DNA from: QAMX01 sp964515055
GTDB taxonomy: Bacteria; Bacillota; Clostridia; Oscillospirales; QAMX01
Assembly: GCA_964515055.1 (NCBI GenBank)
Contig: CAZEUG010000017.1
Location: forward strand, 1 to 40,951
Length of the DNA: 40,951 nt
Reading direction: 5' to 3'
The translations under genes were made by a program, and so were the position numbers. Of this stretch, positions 7,669-16,255 are shown piece after piece. Below the pieces are notes generated by a model that made no database searches, was not told the DNA's origin, and saw nothing but the letters and a program-made list of their open reading frames with translations. Each line of letters begins with the position of its first letter. Within the stretch, counting starts at the first letter, position 1.

Positions 7669-8479
7669 GGTGGGAAGGGTGTGTTGGTGCGTGAAGGGAG
7701 GAGCTTTGGGGGGTAAGTGGGGTGGTACGGGGTTACGGTGCGACAGTCGTTGAGGTCTGTGTGAGGTGGTGCAGAATGCGGATTGCTGTGCGTTTGGGAG
7801 TACTGTTTTGCAGTGTACCAGCAATTGCCAGACACTCTGACCGGGACGAAGAATCTGTTGAAACGGCTGTGTATTCCTGACTAACACGTCATGCTCATGG
7901 AACCGGCTGCGTCCGCCTCGTTGGAACTGTCAAACCAGCACGCAAAATTGATTACCCAGCAGTGTTTCCTGCGCCGGGAGACACAGGTGAAAGGAAGATC
8001 TCGTTGGAATAGCTTGCGGGAACCCCTTTGGAACTCTCAAACCACCACGCACAGTCTGTAGAAACGGCTTGCATTTCCCGACGTGTCCGTATGGCAATCG
8101 GATTTCGAAGCCATCCAAATCCGCACCTGACTGGACAATGTGCGTTGGAAGCGACCTTGCAATCAGGCTACGTCCGGTGTCTGTTCGATGTCTGAGACCA
8201 TTTTCCCTGGGGCAATATACCCCTGCTATTCCCCCGCGTCTCTGAAATTGAAGCGTGTCATTCGGAGGTGTGAAGCAGACGGTGTTCTATCGACTGTTGA
8301 CGCAAACCATACCACGTCTTCCAAAGTCAGATGTCTTCAGGCTCAACCACAATCTTACAAGTGTTGCGCTTTGCTGCGACTCATTTATCCCAACGCGTCG
8401 CTGCATTGTGTTTGTGCCGGCAGGTTTCGATCGAACCGACCCGGATTCATTCTCTATGCGAGTACCTTTCAGGCAAAAA
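7669..8479. other. Gene-free region of about 0.8 kb with degenerate repeats
   Basis: Between two convergent terminators. Open frames across it (the longest runs antisense through rplQ and rpoA) show no family motifs and no good ribosome-binding sites. It contains the imperfect direct repeats listed at 7854-8081. It may be decayed coding or repeat sequence. No tRNA, CRISPR or insertion-sequence ends were recognised. Confidence 0.5.
7854..8081. repeat. Imperfect direct repeats in gene-free DNA
   Basis: Two 45-nt units at 7899-7943 and 8006-8050 start with GGAA. Their last 23 nt (7921-7943, 8028-8050) differ at only two positions. A second pair, TCTGTTGAAACGGCT (7854) and TCTGTAGAAACGGCT (8055), lies outside them with further similarity to about 27 nt. 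The pairs are nested rather than in simple tandem. Confidence 0.6.
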
Positions 8480-8522
8480 GAAAAAGGTATTGTCCCAATG
8501 CCGGAAGCTTGGGACAATACCC
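8480..8522 (-). terminator. Terminator of the ribosomal-protein superoperon
   Basis: Minus strand: a 13-bp perfect stem (8509-8521 with 8486-8498), then CTTTTTCTTTTTG. It begins about 20 nt after the rplQ stop. Confidence 0.93.
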
Positions 8523-8542
8523 TTTCATTCAGTTTGTGCGGG

Positions 8543-8884
8543 TCAGATCAGCTCGATAATGGCCATTTCTGCCGCGTCGCCGCGCCGCATACCCGTGCGG
8601 ATGATGCGGGTGTAGCCGCCATTCCGTTCCGCATATTTCGGGGCAATTTCGTTGATCAGCTTATAGACAACTTCCTCTTTCGTGATGAAAGAGAGCAGCT
8701 GGCGTTTGTTGGCCAACGTCGGGTTTTTCGCGAGCGTAATCATTTTTTCGGTGATCGGGCGAACTTCCTTCGCTCTCGTCACAGTGGTCTCGATTTTACC
8801 GCTTTCCAGCAGATACGTGACCATCGCGCGAAGCATCGCCTTGCGGTGATCGGTCGGTCTGCCAAGTTTACGGGTCCCGGGCAT
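8543..8884 (-). CDS. rplQ: 50S ribosomal protein L17
   Basis: 113 residues, a usual length for bacterial L17. The signature start MPGTRKLGRPTDHRKAMLRAM and the RPITEKMITLAK segment are diagnostic. L17 sits at the exit-tunnel side of the large subunit. It is the last gene of the superoperon, 30 nt after rpoA and just before the terminator at 8480-8522. It ends in GDAAEMAIIELI, as the family does. Confidence 0.98.
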   Translation of the reverse strand: MPGTRKLGRPTDHRKAMLRAMVTYLLESGKIETTVTRAKEVRPITEKMITLAKNPTLANKRQLLSFITKEEVVYKLINEIAPKYAERNGGYTRIIRTGMRRGDAAEMAIIELI

Positions 8885-8914
8885 AGCGTTATTTCCTCCT
8901 TATTCGGTTCTCAA

Positions 8915-9865
8915 TCAGTTTTCGTCGTCGCTTTTGAGGGTGAAGCCCATTGCATGGAGCTTGTTGATGACCTCTTCGAGCGATTTCTTACCGAGATTGC
9001 GAACCTTCATCATGTCTTCTTCCGAACGGTTGACCAGGTCTTCAACCGTATTGATTCCGGCGCGTTTCAGGCAATTGAAAGAACGGACAGAAAAGTCCAG
9101 CTCTTCAATCGTCATATCAAGCTGCGCGCTCTTGTTTTCGTTCGGCTTGTCGATGACTGCCGACGAATTTGCAAGATCCTTGGACAGCCCGATAAAAAGC
9201 GACAGATGTTCTGTCAGAATTTTCGCAGACCACGATACTGCTTCTGCCGCAGTCAACGTTTTATTCGTCCAGACTTCCAGTGTCAGCTTATCATGGTCAA
9301 CCGCGTCGCCGACACGCGTATCTTCGACGGTGTAATTGACCTTCGTCACCGGCGTGTAGATGGAGTCAATCGGAATCAGACCGATCGGCATCTGTGCCGG
9401 TTTGTTTTTCTCCGCAGAAACATAGCCTCTGCCGCTGTTAAAGGTCAGCTCCATCGAGAGGCGGGCATCCTCCGCGAGCGAAGCGATATGATGCTCCGGA
9501 TTGAGAATCTCCACTTCGCTGTCGCCGATGATATCTCCGGCTACGATTTCCGTTTTGCCGGATGCCTCGATATACATCACCTTCGGGCCCGCTGCATGCA
9601 GCTTCGCAATGACCGATTTCAGGTTCAGAACAATCTGCGTGACATCTTCCTTCACGCCCGGAATCGTCGAAAACTCATGCTGCACGCCTGCGATTTTCAC
9701 CGCAGTAATCGCGGAACCTTCCAGTGACGAAAGCAGGACACGACGCATGGAATTACCAAGCGTCATACCATAGCCGCGTTGCAACGGTTCTACGACAAAC
9801 TTGCCATAGGAGCCGTCGCCCGTCATGTCGATGGTTTCTATCGTCGGTTTCACAAATTCAATCAT
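8915..9865 (-). CDS. rpoA: RNA polymerase alpha subunit
   Basis: 316 residues. The N-terminal domain (GYGMTLGNSMRRVLLSS, about residues 30-46) dimerises and nucleates the polymerase. The C-terminal domain (LKRAGINTVEDLVNRSEEDMM onward) has the helix-hairpin-helix that contacts UP elements and regulators. The start is set at 9865, since the family begins MIEFVKP and GGAGGG lies just upstream. A longer frame to 9955 adds residues without homology. A 146-nt gap separates it from rpsD, the largest gap inside the operon, and holds a hairpin. Confidence 0.98.
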   Translation of the reverse strand: MIEFVKPTIETIDMTGDGSYGKFVVEPLQRGYGMTLGNSMRRVLLSSLEGSAITAVKIAGVQHEFSTIPGVKEDVTQIVLNLKSVIAKLHAAGPKVMYIEASGKTEIVAGDIIGDSEVEILNPEHHIASLAEDARLSMELTFNSGRGYVSAEKNKPAQMPIGLIPIDSIYTPVTKVNYTVEDTRVGDAVDHDKLTLEVWTNKTLTAAEAVSWSAKILTEHLSLFIGLSKDLANSSAVIDKPNENKSAQLDMTIEELDFSVRSFNCLKRAGINTVEDLVNRSEEDMMKVRNLGKKSLEEVINKLHAMGFTLKSDDEN

Positions 9866-10011
9866 AGTTACCCTCCACTTGTTACCGGTTGAACCGGCAT
9901 TCGATGTCGTGTGCCAACTTTGAGGGCCGGTTTGAACATTGCCGTCAGGCAACATCCAATTCGACGCCGCATCCTACAGCCTGCCGCCGAAGGATGCACG
10001 CGCACAGACGC
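9866..10011 (-). other. rpsD-rpoA intercistronic gap with hairpin
   Basis: 146 nt, unusually long for this operon. It contains GCATCC and GGATGC arms (about 9970-9998) and a GCCGGTTCAACCGG-like palindrome close to the rpoA ribosome-binding site. No promoter is obvious. It may be a processing site or translational control site. Confidence 0.4.
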
Positions 10012-10641
10012 TTACTTGGAGTACAGCTCGACGATGAGATGTTCCTCAACCGGCAGGTCGATGTCTGCACGATCGGGTACGGCAATGACTTTTGCTGCAA
10101 AGTTTGCCGCATCTTTTTCAAGCCACTTCGGATACGGCTTGGATGCGTTCGCTTCGATCACGTCCTTGAACTTGTCGTATGCTCTGCTCTTTTCACGCAG
10201 TGCAACAACGTCGCCCGGTTTCACGCGGAAGGACGGGATATTGACCTTGTGACCATTCACCGTGAAGTGAGAATGGTTGACCAGCTGACGCGCTTCCGGT
10301 CTCGACATTGCGTAACCCATGCGGTACACAACGTTGTCCAGACGCGTTTCGAGAATGGACAGCAGGTTTTCACCGGTGACGCCACTCTTCTTTTCGGCCA
10401 GTGCAAAATATTTCTCCATCTGGCTCTCAGAAATTCCGTAGAACCGTTTGGCCTTCTGCTTTTCTCTGAGCTGCAGGGTGTATTCACTTGCTTTTCTGCT
10501 GCGCTGCTGGCCATGCTGACCCGGCGCATAAGCGCGTTTGTCTAACGGGCATTTCCCACCATAACATTTATCGCCTTTCAGGAAAAGCTTCTGATTTTCT
10601 CTGCGGCAAAGGCGGCAAACCGCCTCCGTATATCTTGCCAT
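10012..10641 (-). CDS. rpsD: 30S ribosomal protein S4
   Basis: 209 residues. The N-terminus carries the zinc-type cysteines (CRLCRRE, then CYGGKCPLDKR), and the S4 RNA-binding domain follows (SRPEARQLVNHSHFTVNGHKVNIPS, about residues 95-125). S4 is a primary 16S rRNA binder and assembly starter, and in many bacteria it represses the alpha operon by binding its mRNA. It lies in the alpha segment between rpsK and rpoA. Confidence 0.98.
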   Translation of the reverse strand: MARYTEAVCRLCRRENQKLFLKGDKCYGGKCPLDKRAYAPGQHGQQRSRKASEYTLQLREKQKAKRFYGISESQMEKYFALAEKKSGVTGENLLSILETRLDNVVYRMGYAMSRPEARQLVNHSHFTVNGHKVNIPSFRVKPGDVVALREKSRAYDKFKDVIEANASKPYPKWLEKDAANFAAKVIAVPDRADIDLPVEEHLIVELYSK

Positions 10642-10677
10642 ACGCTTGTATTACACCTCCATAATTTGGGCTGTGCC

Positions 10678-11082
10678 TTAGACGCGCCTTCTCTTCGGCG
10701 GACGGCAGCCATTGTGCGGGATCGGCGTGACGTCTTTAATCATGCAGATTTCAAGACCAGCCGCCTGCAGCGAACGAATCGCAGCTTCTCTGCCGGGGCC
10801 AGGACCCTTGACAAAGACTTCAACCGTCTTCATTCCATGTTCCATTGCTGCTTTCGCTGCGGTTTCAGCCGCGGACTGTGCAGCAAACGGTGTGCTCTTT
10901 CTCGAACCCTTAAAGCCCAGACCGCCCGCAGATGCCCATGCAACTGCGTTACCGTTCAGGTCTGTAATGGTAACGATTGTGTTATTGAAGGAGGAACGGA
11001 TGTGCGCGGCGCCCTTTTCAATGTTTTTTCTTTCGCGGCGTCTGCGGACAACGGCACCCTTCTTAGCCTGTACTTTTGCCAT
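10678..11082 (-). CDS. rpsK: 30S ribosomal protein S11
   Basis: 134 residues with GAAHIRSSFNNTIVTITDLNGN, VKGPGPGREAAIRSLQAAGLE and the family ending GCRPPKRRRV. S11 forms part of the small-subunit platform by the mRNA exit channel. It sits 18 nt after rpsM. Confidence 0.98.
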   Translation of the reverse strand: MAKVQAKKGAVVRRRRERKNIEKGAAHIRSSFNNTIVTITDLNGNAVAWASAGGLGFKGSRKSTPFAAQSAAETAAKAAMEHGMKTVEVFVKGPGPGREAAIRSLQAAGLEICMIKDVTPIPHNGCRPPKRRRV

Positions 11083-11100
11083 TTTCAGGTTCCCTCCTAC

Positions 11101-11469
11101 TTACTGCTTCTTGTTCGCAATGGTCTTTCTCGGACCTTTGCGTGTGCGTGCGTTTGTTTTCGAACGCTGGCCTCTGACGGGCAGGCCTCTTCTGTGTCTC
11201 TGACCACGGTAGCTGCCGATTTCGATCAGGCGCTTGATATCAAGCGCGACATCTCTTCTCAGGTCACCTTCCACGCGGTAGCCCTTGTCGATTTCCTCAC
11301 GCAGTTTGGAAATCTCGTCGTCCGTCAAATCCTTGACCCGTGTATCGGGATTGATGCCGCTTGCTTTCAGAATGTCATTTGACAATTTTCTACCAATACC
11401 GTAGATATAGGTGAGTCCGATTTCGACTCTCTTCTCTCTCGGCAGGTCTACGCCGGCTATACGTGCCAT
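11101..11469 (-). CDS. rpsM: 30S ribosomal protein S13
   Basis: 122 residues beginning MARIAGVDLPREKRVEIGLTYIYGIG, with the helix-two-turn-helix region and the basic tail GQRHRRGLPVRGQRSKTNARTRKG that reaches the P-site tRNA. Located in the head of the 30S subunit. It sits 21 nt after rpmJ. Confidence 0.98.
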   Translation of the reverse strand: MARIAGVDLPREKRVEIGLTYIYGIGRKLSNDILKASGINPDTRVKDLTDDEISKLREEIDKGYRVEGDLRRDVALDIKRLIEIGSYRGQRHRRGLPVRGQRSKTNARTRKGPRKTIANKKQ

Positions 11470-11490
11470 TTATAAACGCACCTCCTAATT

Positions 11491-11607
11491 TTAACCCTGT
11501 CTTTGTTTATGCTTCGGATCGCTGGGGCAAATTACCATGACCTTGCCCTTGCGCTTGATCACTTTGCACTTATCGCACATTGGTCTGACCGATGGCCTTA
11601 CTTTCAT
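11491..11607 (-). CDS. rpmJ: 50S ribosomal protein L36 (zinc type)
   Basis: 38 residues read directly from the sequence: MKVRPSVRPMCDKCKVIKRK, then a Gly-Lys-Val-Met segment with PSDPKHKQRQG at the end. Cys11, Cys14, Cys27 and His33 form the C3H zinc ribbon of zinc-dependent L36. A small GCCGG/CCGGC hairpin (11625-11638) lies just upstream of the AGGAG ribosome-binding site. Confidence 0.97.
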   Translation of the reverse strand: MKVRPSVRPMCDKCKVIKRKGKVMVICPSDPKHKQRQG

Positions 11608-11664
11608 AATTCTTTGCTCCTTTTGCCGGTTGTCCGGCCTTACTTACACGTTTTGCTTTCGCTT

Positions 11665-11883
11665 TTACTTCGTTCGCCACGTAATCCGGCCCTTTGTCAG
11701 GTCATACGGGGAAATTTCCACCGTGACCTTATCGCCAGGCAGGATCTTGATGTAGTTCATCCGCAGTTTGCCCGAAATATGGGCGAGGATTTTATGACCG
11801 TTCTGCAGTTCGACTCGAAACATCGCGTTCGGCAAAGCCTCTGACACGATGCCTTCCAGTTCGATGACATCATCTTTCGCCAT
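11665..11883 (-). CDS. infA: Translation initiation factor IF-1
   Basis: 72 residues, the standard length, one S1/OB-fold domain: MAKDDVIELEGIVSEALPNA, then the VELQNGHKILAHISGKLRMN core, ending KGRITWRTK. IF-1 binds the 30S A site and assists IF-2 and IF-3 at initiation. Between map and rpmJ, as in other Firmicutes. No L14e/KOW-type gene lies between map and infA. Confidence 0.98.
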   Translation of the reverse strand: MAKDDVIELEGIVSEALPNAMFRVELQNGHKILAHISGKLRMNYIKILPGDKVTVEISPYDLTKGRITWRTK

Positions 11884-11936
11884 AAACTTTCTCAGCCTCC
11901 GTTCTATCTATCCGTCGTTGTTGATACTCCATCCGG

Positions 11937-12701
11937 CTATCTCGTCAGTATTTCCGGTTCGCCGTCTGTGATCAGCACCGTATGCTCATAGTGTGCGCTC
12001 AGCTTTTTATCGATCGTCACAACTGTCCATTTATCGCTCAAAACCTTGACTGCGCAGGTTCCTGCATTCAGCATCGGTTCGATTGCGATCGTCATGCCCG
12101 GCACCAGACGGGGGTTCACATAATCCTCGTCACGGTGGCGTTCGACATAATTCGGAACACTTGGATCTTCGTGCATTTCCTGGCCAATTCCATGGCCGGT
12201 AAATGCCTTTACGACTGAAAAGCCGTGCCCTTCCGCATACGTCTGTACTGCGCGGGATATATCAGAAATCCGTTTGCCTTTGACGCACACCTTCAGGGCT
12301 TCAAAGAAGCTCTCCCGTGTTACGTCAATCAGCTTCTGCGCCGATTCCGGAATTCCACCTGCATGAAAGGTTGCCGCAGTATCGCCGTGATAGCCGTGAA
12401 GCTTCGCGCCGACATCGATCTTGACCAGATCGCCTCTGTGGATCACCCGTTTTCTGCTCGGAATCCCGTGTATCACCTCTTCATTGAGGGAGACACAGAC
12501 CGCAGCCGGATAGCCATGGTAATTCAGGAAGCTCGGCTCTGCGCCAAACTGTTTCAATGTGTCGCGGACGACCGTGTCAATTTCCGCTGTTGTCACGCCC
12601 GGTGCCACGGCGGCTCCCGCAGCCTCACGGGCTGCGGAGGCCGCGTGGCCTGCCTGGCGCATACATTCTATTGCCTGAGGGGATTTGATACTGATTGTCA
12701 T
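11937..12701 (-). CDS. map: Methionine aminopeptidase, type I
   Basis: 254 residues, single-domain type Ia. It removes the initiator Met from nascent proteins. Metal-site motifs are present: VIHGIPSRK (catalytic His), KIDVGAKLHGYHGDTAATF (two Asp), FTGHGIGQEMHEDP (His), MTIAIEPML (Glu) and a final Glu in YEHTVLIT. Its ATG overlaps the adk stop by four bases (ATGA), so the two are translationally coupled. Confidence 0.98.
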   Translation of the reverse strand: MTISIKSPQAIECMRQAGHAASAAREAAGAAVAPGVTTAEIDTVVRDTLKQFGAEPSFLNYHGYPAAVCVSLNEEVIHGIPSRKRVIHRGDLVKIDVGAKLHGYHGDTAATFHAGGIPESAQKLIDVTRESFFEALKVCVKGKRISDISRAVQTYAEGHGFSVVKAFTGHGIGQEMHEDPSVPNYVERHRDEDYVNPRLVPGMTIAIEPMLNAGTCAVKVLSDKWTVVTIDKKLSAHYEHTVLITDGEPEILTR

Positions 12702-13339
12702 ACGTTTGTCAGTCCCAAAGCCTGAAAGATCAGCTGAGTTGTCCCGTCAACCGTACCGTTTCCGTCGATTCGGACAAGCTTGCCTGATTTTTCATAAAAA
12801 GCCTTGACAGGTTCTGTCTGTGCGTGATAGACGTTCAGACGTTCCCTTACGGTTTCCGCCCGGTCATCGACCCGCTGAACGAGTGCTGCGCCGCATTTGT
12901 CGCAGACACCGTCTTTTGCAGGCGGGTTGAATTTCAGGTGGAACGATTCGCCGCAGGTCGGGCAAACGCGTCGCCCGGACATCCGTTCTTCAATCGCTCC
13001 GTCATCCACTTCCAGCGAGATCACACGGTCAATGGTGACGCCCATTGTTTCCAGTGTCTCTGCCTGCGGGATGGTTCTCGGAAACCCATCCAAAATATAT
13101 CCGTCGGCGCAATCGCTTTGGGCAATGCGGTCGGAGAGCATTGCAACGACGATTTCGTCGGGCACCAGCGCACCCTTTTCGGTGTACTGTTTGGCCTTCA
13201 GGCCGGCTTCTGTGCCCTTGGCAATCGCTTCGCGGATGATATTACCCGTAGACACGGTGGGAATATGCAGTGCTTCGCTGATCGCGGAAGCCTGCGTTCC
13301 TTTTCCGGCGCCAGGTGCGCCGAAGAGAATCAGTTTCAT
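12698..13339 (-). CDS. adk: Adenylate kinase (zinc-lid type)
   Basis: 213 residues. It converts ATP plus AMP to two ADP in the cytosol. P-loop GAPGAGKGTQA at the N-terminus, AMP-site TGNIIREAI, GFPRTIPQAE, and a lid (RVCPTCGESFHLKFNPP...CDKCGAAL) whose four Cys form a structural zinc site typical of Gram-positive long-form kinases. 24 nt after secY and overlapping map by four bases. Confidence 0.98.
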   Translation of the reverse strand: MKLILFGAPGAGKGTQASAISEALHIPTVSTGNIIREAIAKGTEAGLKAKQYTEKGALVPDEIVVAMLSDRIAQSDCADGYILDGFPRTIPQAETLETMGVTIDRVISLEVDDGAIEERMSGRRVCPTCGESFHLKFNPPAKDGVCDKCGAALVQRVDDRAETVRERLNVYHAQTEPVKAFYEKSGKLVRIDGNGTVDGTTQLIFQALGLTNV

Positions 13340-13363
13340 GTTATACGCTCCGTTCTGTTTCGC

Positions 13364-14698
13364 TCAGTTCAGGAATCCTTTATAATGACGCATGATCATC
13401 TGGGATTCGAGCTGCTGAACGGTTTCCAGTGCAACACCGACAACGATCAGCAACGTTGTACCACCCATTGCCAGGCTGCCCAGGCTCTCTGAGCAGGCGC
13501 TGATGATAATTGGTACGATTGCGATGAAGGACAGGAACAACGCACCAAGAACCGTCAGGTTTTTCAGCACGCGGCTGATGTATTCAGCCGTCGGACGACC
13601 CGGACGAAGACCCGGCAGGAATCCGCCGTTGTTCTTCATGTTGTTTGCAACTTCAACCGGGTTGAACTGCGCATATGCATAGAAGAAACTAAACGCAACA
13701 ATCAAAACGAAGTAAAGAATCATGTACACCGGGCTCGGTGCCTGTGTGCACTTCAGGAAGTAGTACCAGAAACTGCCTTCTGCCGGTGCATCAAAGAATG
13801 CAGCGATCATGGACGGCAGGCTGACGATACTGGAGGCGAAGATGATCGGCATAACGCCTGTCATATTCACCTTGATCGGCAGGTAGCTGGACTGACCGCC
13901 ATACACTTTTTTCCCGATGACACGTTTAGCATACTGAACCTGCAATCTGCGTTCCGCATCGCTGACCCAGACCACGAGGCCAAAGACCGCAACTGTCGCA
14001 ACCGCAAGCAGCAGCAGGACAAAGATGGAAAGGGTTCCAGCCTTGACAGAGGCAATTGCGGAGGAAATATATGCCGGGAAGCGGGACAGAATGCCGGCAA
14101 AGAGGATCATGGAAATCCCGTTGCCAATGCCCTTGCTATTGATCTGTTCGCCCAGCCACATAACCAGCGCCGTACCTGCGGTGAACGTCAGGATGATGAC
14201 GATTGCAACCAGCACTTTATCAACGGATTCGTTCGATGTGAAGACGTTTGTCTTCAGGATGGAAGAACCGTCCGACATCTTATTGCGGAGCAACGTAATG
14301 TAGTAGGTAAAGCCTTCCAGAAGACCCAGACCGATCGTTGTGTAGCGTGTAATCATGGACTGCTTTTTGCGGCCTTCTTCGCCGCCTTCTTTCACCATAC
14401 GTTCCAGTGCCGGAATCGCCATCGTCAAGAGCTGAACGATAATCGACGCGGTAATGTATGGCGAGATAGACAGGGCGAAGATTGTCGCCGCTGTGAAGGA
14501 ACCACCTGTCAGCATATTCAGATAGCCATAGAACGCATTTTCGCCCTGTGCAGAGAACATGCTTTTCAAGGCAGTGGAATCAATAAAGGGAATCGGGATG
14601 GTATTGCCAAAACGATAGATGACCAGAATCAAGACGGTGAACAGGAGCTTCTTGCGGAGCTCCGGGATCTTCCACGCGTTGATTATCGTTTTGAACAT
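13364..14698 (-). CDS. secY: Protein translocase subunit SecY
   Basis: 444 residues, about ten membrane helices. It is the channel core of SecYEG in the plasma membrane. Family markers are the N-terminal FKTIINAWKIPELRKKLLFT, the plug region with GGSFTAATIFALSISPYITASI, the LGEQINSKGIGNGISMI segment and the C-terminal NNGGFLPGLRPGRPTAEYIS. The rplO stop is one base before its ATG, so reading is probably coupled. Confidence 0.98.
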   Translation of the reverse strand: MFKTIINAWKIPELRKKLLFTVLILVIYRFGNTIPIPFIDSTALKSMFSAQGENAFYGYLNMLTGGSFTAATIFALSISPYITASIIVQLLTMAIPALERMVKEGGEEGRKKQSMITRYTTIGLGLLEGFTYYITLLRNKMSDGSSILKTNVFTSNESVDKVLVAIVIILTFTAGTALVMWLGEQINSKGIGNGISMILFAGILSRFPAYISSAIASVKAGTLSIFVLLLLAVATVAVFGLVVWVSDAERRLQVQYAKRVIGKKVYGGQSSYLPIKVNMTGVMPIIFASSIVSLPSMIAAFFDAPAEGSFWYYFLKCTQAPSPVYMILYFVLIVAFSFFYAYAQFNPVEVANNMKNNGGFLPGLRPGRPTAEYISRVLKNLTVLGALFLSFIAIVPIIISACSESLGSLAMGGTTLLIVVGVALETVQQLESQMIMRHYKGFLN

Positions 14699-14699
14699 C

Positions 14700-15140
14700 T
14701 TAAATCACCTCGACACTTCCGCCTTTGGCCTGAATTTTCTCCTTGGCGGATGCAGAGAATGCAGTCGCCTTGACAGTGATTTTCTTTTCAAGCTCTCCGT
14801 TGCCCAGCACTTTGACACCGTCAAAGAGTTTGCTGACCAGACCGGCTTCCATCATTTCCTTGAGGCCGACAACTGCGCCATCTTCGAAACGGTTCAGATC
14901 CGAGACGTTGACAATTGCATAGCGGGTTCTGAAAATGTTGGTGAAGCCGCGCTTCGGCAGACGGAGGTGCAGCGGCATCTGGCCGCCTTCGAAACCGGGA
15001 CGGACACCGCCGCCGGAGCGGGCGTTCTGTCCTTTATGACCTCTGCCGCCCGTCTTGCCGTTGCCGGTACCGATGCCGCGGCCTTTTCTCTTGGCCTCTT
15101 TGACGGAACCAACGGCCGGGGACAAATCATTCAATTTCAT
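14700..15140 (-). CDS. rplO: 50S ribosomal protein L15
   Basis: 146 residues with the Gly/Lys/Arg-rich N-terminal extension (GSVKEAKRKGRGIGTGNGK) and FEGGQMPLHLRLPKRGFTN, both diagnostic. The extension threads into 23S rRNA. Directly upstream of secY, with a 1-nt gap. Confidence 0.98.
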   Translation of the reverse strand: MKLNDLSPAVGSVKEAKRKGRGIGTGNGKTGGRGHKGQNARSGGGVRPGFEGGQMPLHLRLPKRGFTNIFRTRYAIVNVSDLNRFEDGAVVGLKEMMEAGLVSKLFDGVKVLGNGELEKKITVKATAFSASAKEKIQAKGGSVEVI

Positions 15141-15157
15141 TCTCCCGTACCTCCTGC

Positions 15158-15343
15158 TTAAACGTTTTCAACCTTGACAAGGTAGCGGATCTGGGAAATC
15201 TTTCCCCGGGTCGCTTCGTTGTCCGGCTGAACGGTGGAATCATCAATCTTGCGGAGACCGAGTGAATTCGCCGTAGCGATATGCTTCTCATGTCTGCCGT
15301 TCAGGCTTTTGATCAGCGTAATCTGAAGTTTTGTTTCGTTCAT
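15158..15343 (-). CDS. rpmD: 50S ribosomal protein L30
   Basis: 61 residues, the normal short bacterial form: KLQITLIKSLNGRHEKHIAT, then GLRKIDDSTVQPDNEATRG and the QIRYLVKVE ending. 15 nt after rpsE and 17 nt before rplO. Confidence 0.97.
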   Translation of the reverse strand: MNETKLQITLIKSLNGRHEKHIATANSLGLRKIDDSTVQPDNEATRGKISQIRYLVKVENV

Positions 15344-15358
15344 CTCAGTTACGCCCCC

Positions 15359-15862
15359 TTAACCCTGAATTTCATCGACTGTCTTGCCGCGGGTGCGGGC
15401 AACGTCTTCGGCGCATCTCAGCGATTTCAGACCTTCAACAGTCGCAGTGACAACGTTCTGCTGGTTGTTTGAACGCAGCGATTTCGTACGGATATCGCGA
15501 ATACCCGCTGCTTCCATGACCTGGCGAACCGGGCCACCGGCGATGACGCCGGTTCCTTTGGGAGCCGGTTTCAGCAGGATTTCTGCTGCGCCGAATTTGC
15601 CGATTACTTCGTGCGGGATTGTTGTTCCGACGGTGGAAACTTTGAAGAGATTCTTCTTCGCATCGGCGATTGCCTTGCGAATCGCATCCGGCGTTTCGCT
15701 TGCTTTGCCGATACCAAAGCCGATCAGGCCGTTGCCGTCACCGACGACGACCAGTGCGCTCCATTTCATGATACGGCCGCCCTTGACCGTTTTGGAAACG
15801 CGGCGCATACCGACCAGACGCTCTTGCAGTTCCATATTAGAGGTATCTATTTTTAAAGGCAT
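15359..15862 (-). CDS. rpsE: 30S ribosomal protein S5
   Basis: 167 residues. The double-stranded-RNA-binding domain is visible as RRVSKTVKGGRIMKWSALVV and VGDGNGLIGFGIGKASETPD; the C-terminal domain has LLKPAPKGTGVIAGGPVRQV. S5 shapes the mRNA entry channel and decoding fidelity. Confidence 0.98.
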   Translation of the reverse strand: MPLKIDTSNMELQERLVGMRRVSKTVKGGRIMKWSALVVVGDGNGLIGFGIGKASETPDAIRKAIADAKKNLFKVSTVGTTIPHEVIGKFGAAEILLKPAPKGTGVIAGGPVRQVMEAAGIRDIRTKSLRSNNQQNVVTATVEGLKSLRCAEDVARTRGKTVDEIQG

Positions 15863-15877
15863 TTGGTTGTCCTCCCG

Positions 15878-16237
15878 TTAAAACTCAAGGCCGCTCTCGC
15901 GGGCGCCCTCAGCAAGCTCCTGAACACGACCATGATACAGGTAACCGCCGCGATCAAATACGACCGCATCGATGCCGGCTGCTTTCGCACGTTCGCCGAC
16001 CAGTTTGCCTACTTTGCGGGCAGCTTCCTTGTTTCCGCCGGTCATGCCGAAATCCTTTTCCGTGGACGAGGCCGTAACCAACGTGACACCCTTCACATCG
16101 TCGATGATCTGAGCGTAGATGTGGTTCGTGCTTCTGTAGACGTTCAGACGCGGGCGTTCCGCCGTTCCGGAGATCTTTCCGCGAACTCTGCGGTGCCTTT
16201 TCAGGCGCTGGATGTTCTTATCCATCTTGGAAACCAT
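15878..16237 (-). CDS. rplR: 50S ribosomal protein L18
   Basis: 119 residues. KRHRRVRGKISGTAERPRLN and VYRSTNHIYAQIIDD are the 5S rRNA-binding family motifs; the C-terminus YHGRVQELAEGARESGLEF is typical. It helps load 5S rRNA onto the large subunit with L5. An internal Met (residue 5) is a possible alternative start, but MVSK fits the family start. Confidence 0.98.
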   Translation of the reverse strand: MVSKMDKNIQRLKRHRRVRGKISGTAERPRLNVYRSTNHIYAQIIDDVKGVTLVTASSTEKDFGMTGGNKEAARKVGKLVGERAKAAGIDAVVFDRGGYLYHGRVQELAEGARESGLEF

Positions 16238-16255
16238 TCCTGTGAACCCCCCTGA

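Noticed and set aside
7709..7735. GGGGTGGTACGGGG, like a T-box core
   Set aside because: No specifier stem, no terminator and no downstream gene; a chance similarity in a G-rich stretch.
8255..9727. Long plus-strand open frame (490 codons)
   Set aside because: It runs antisense through rplQ and rpoA, shows no family motifs and has no good ribosome-binding site; it is a shadow of the real genes.
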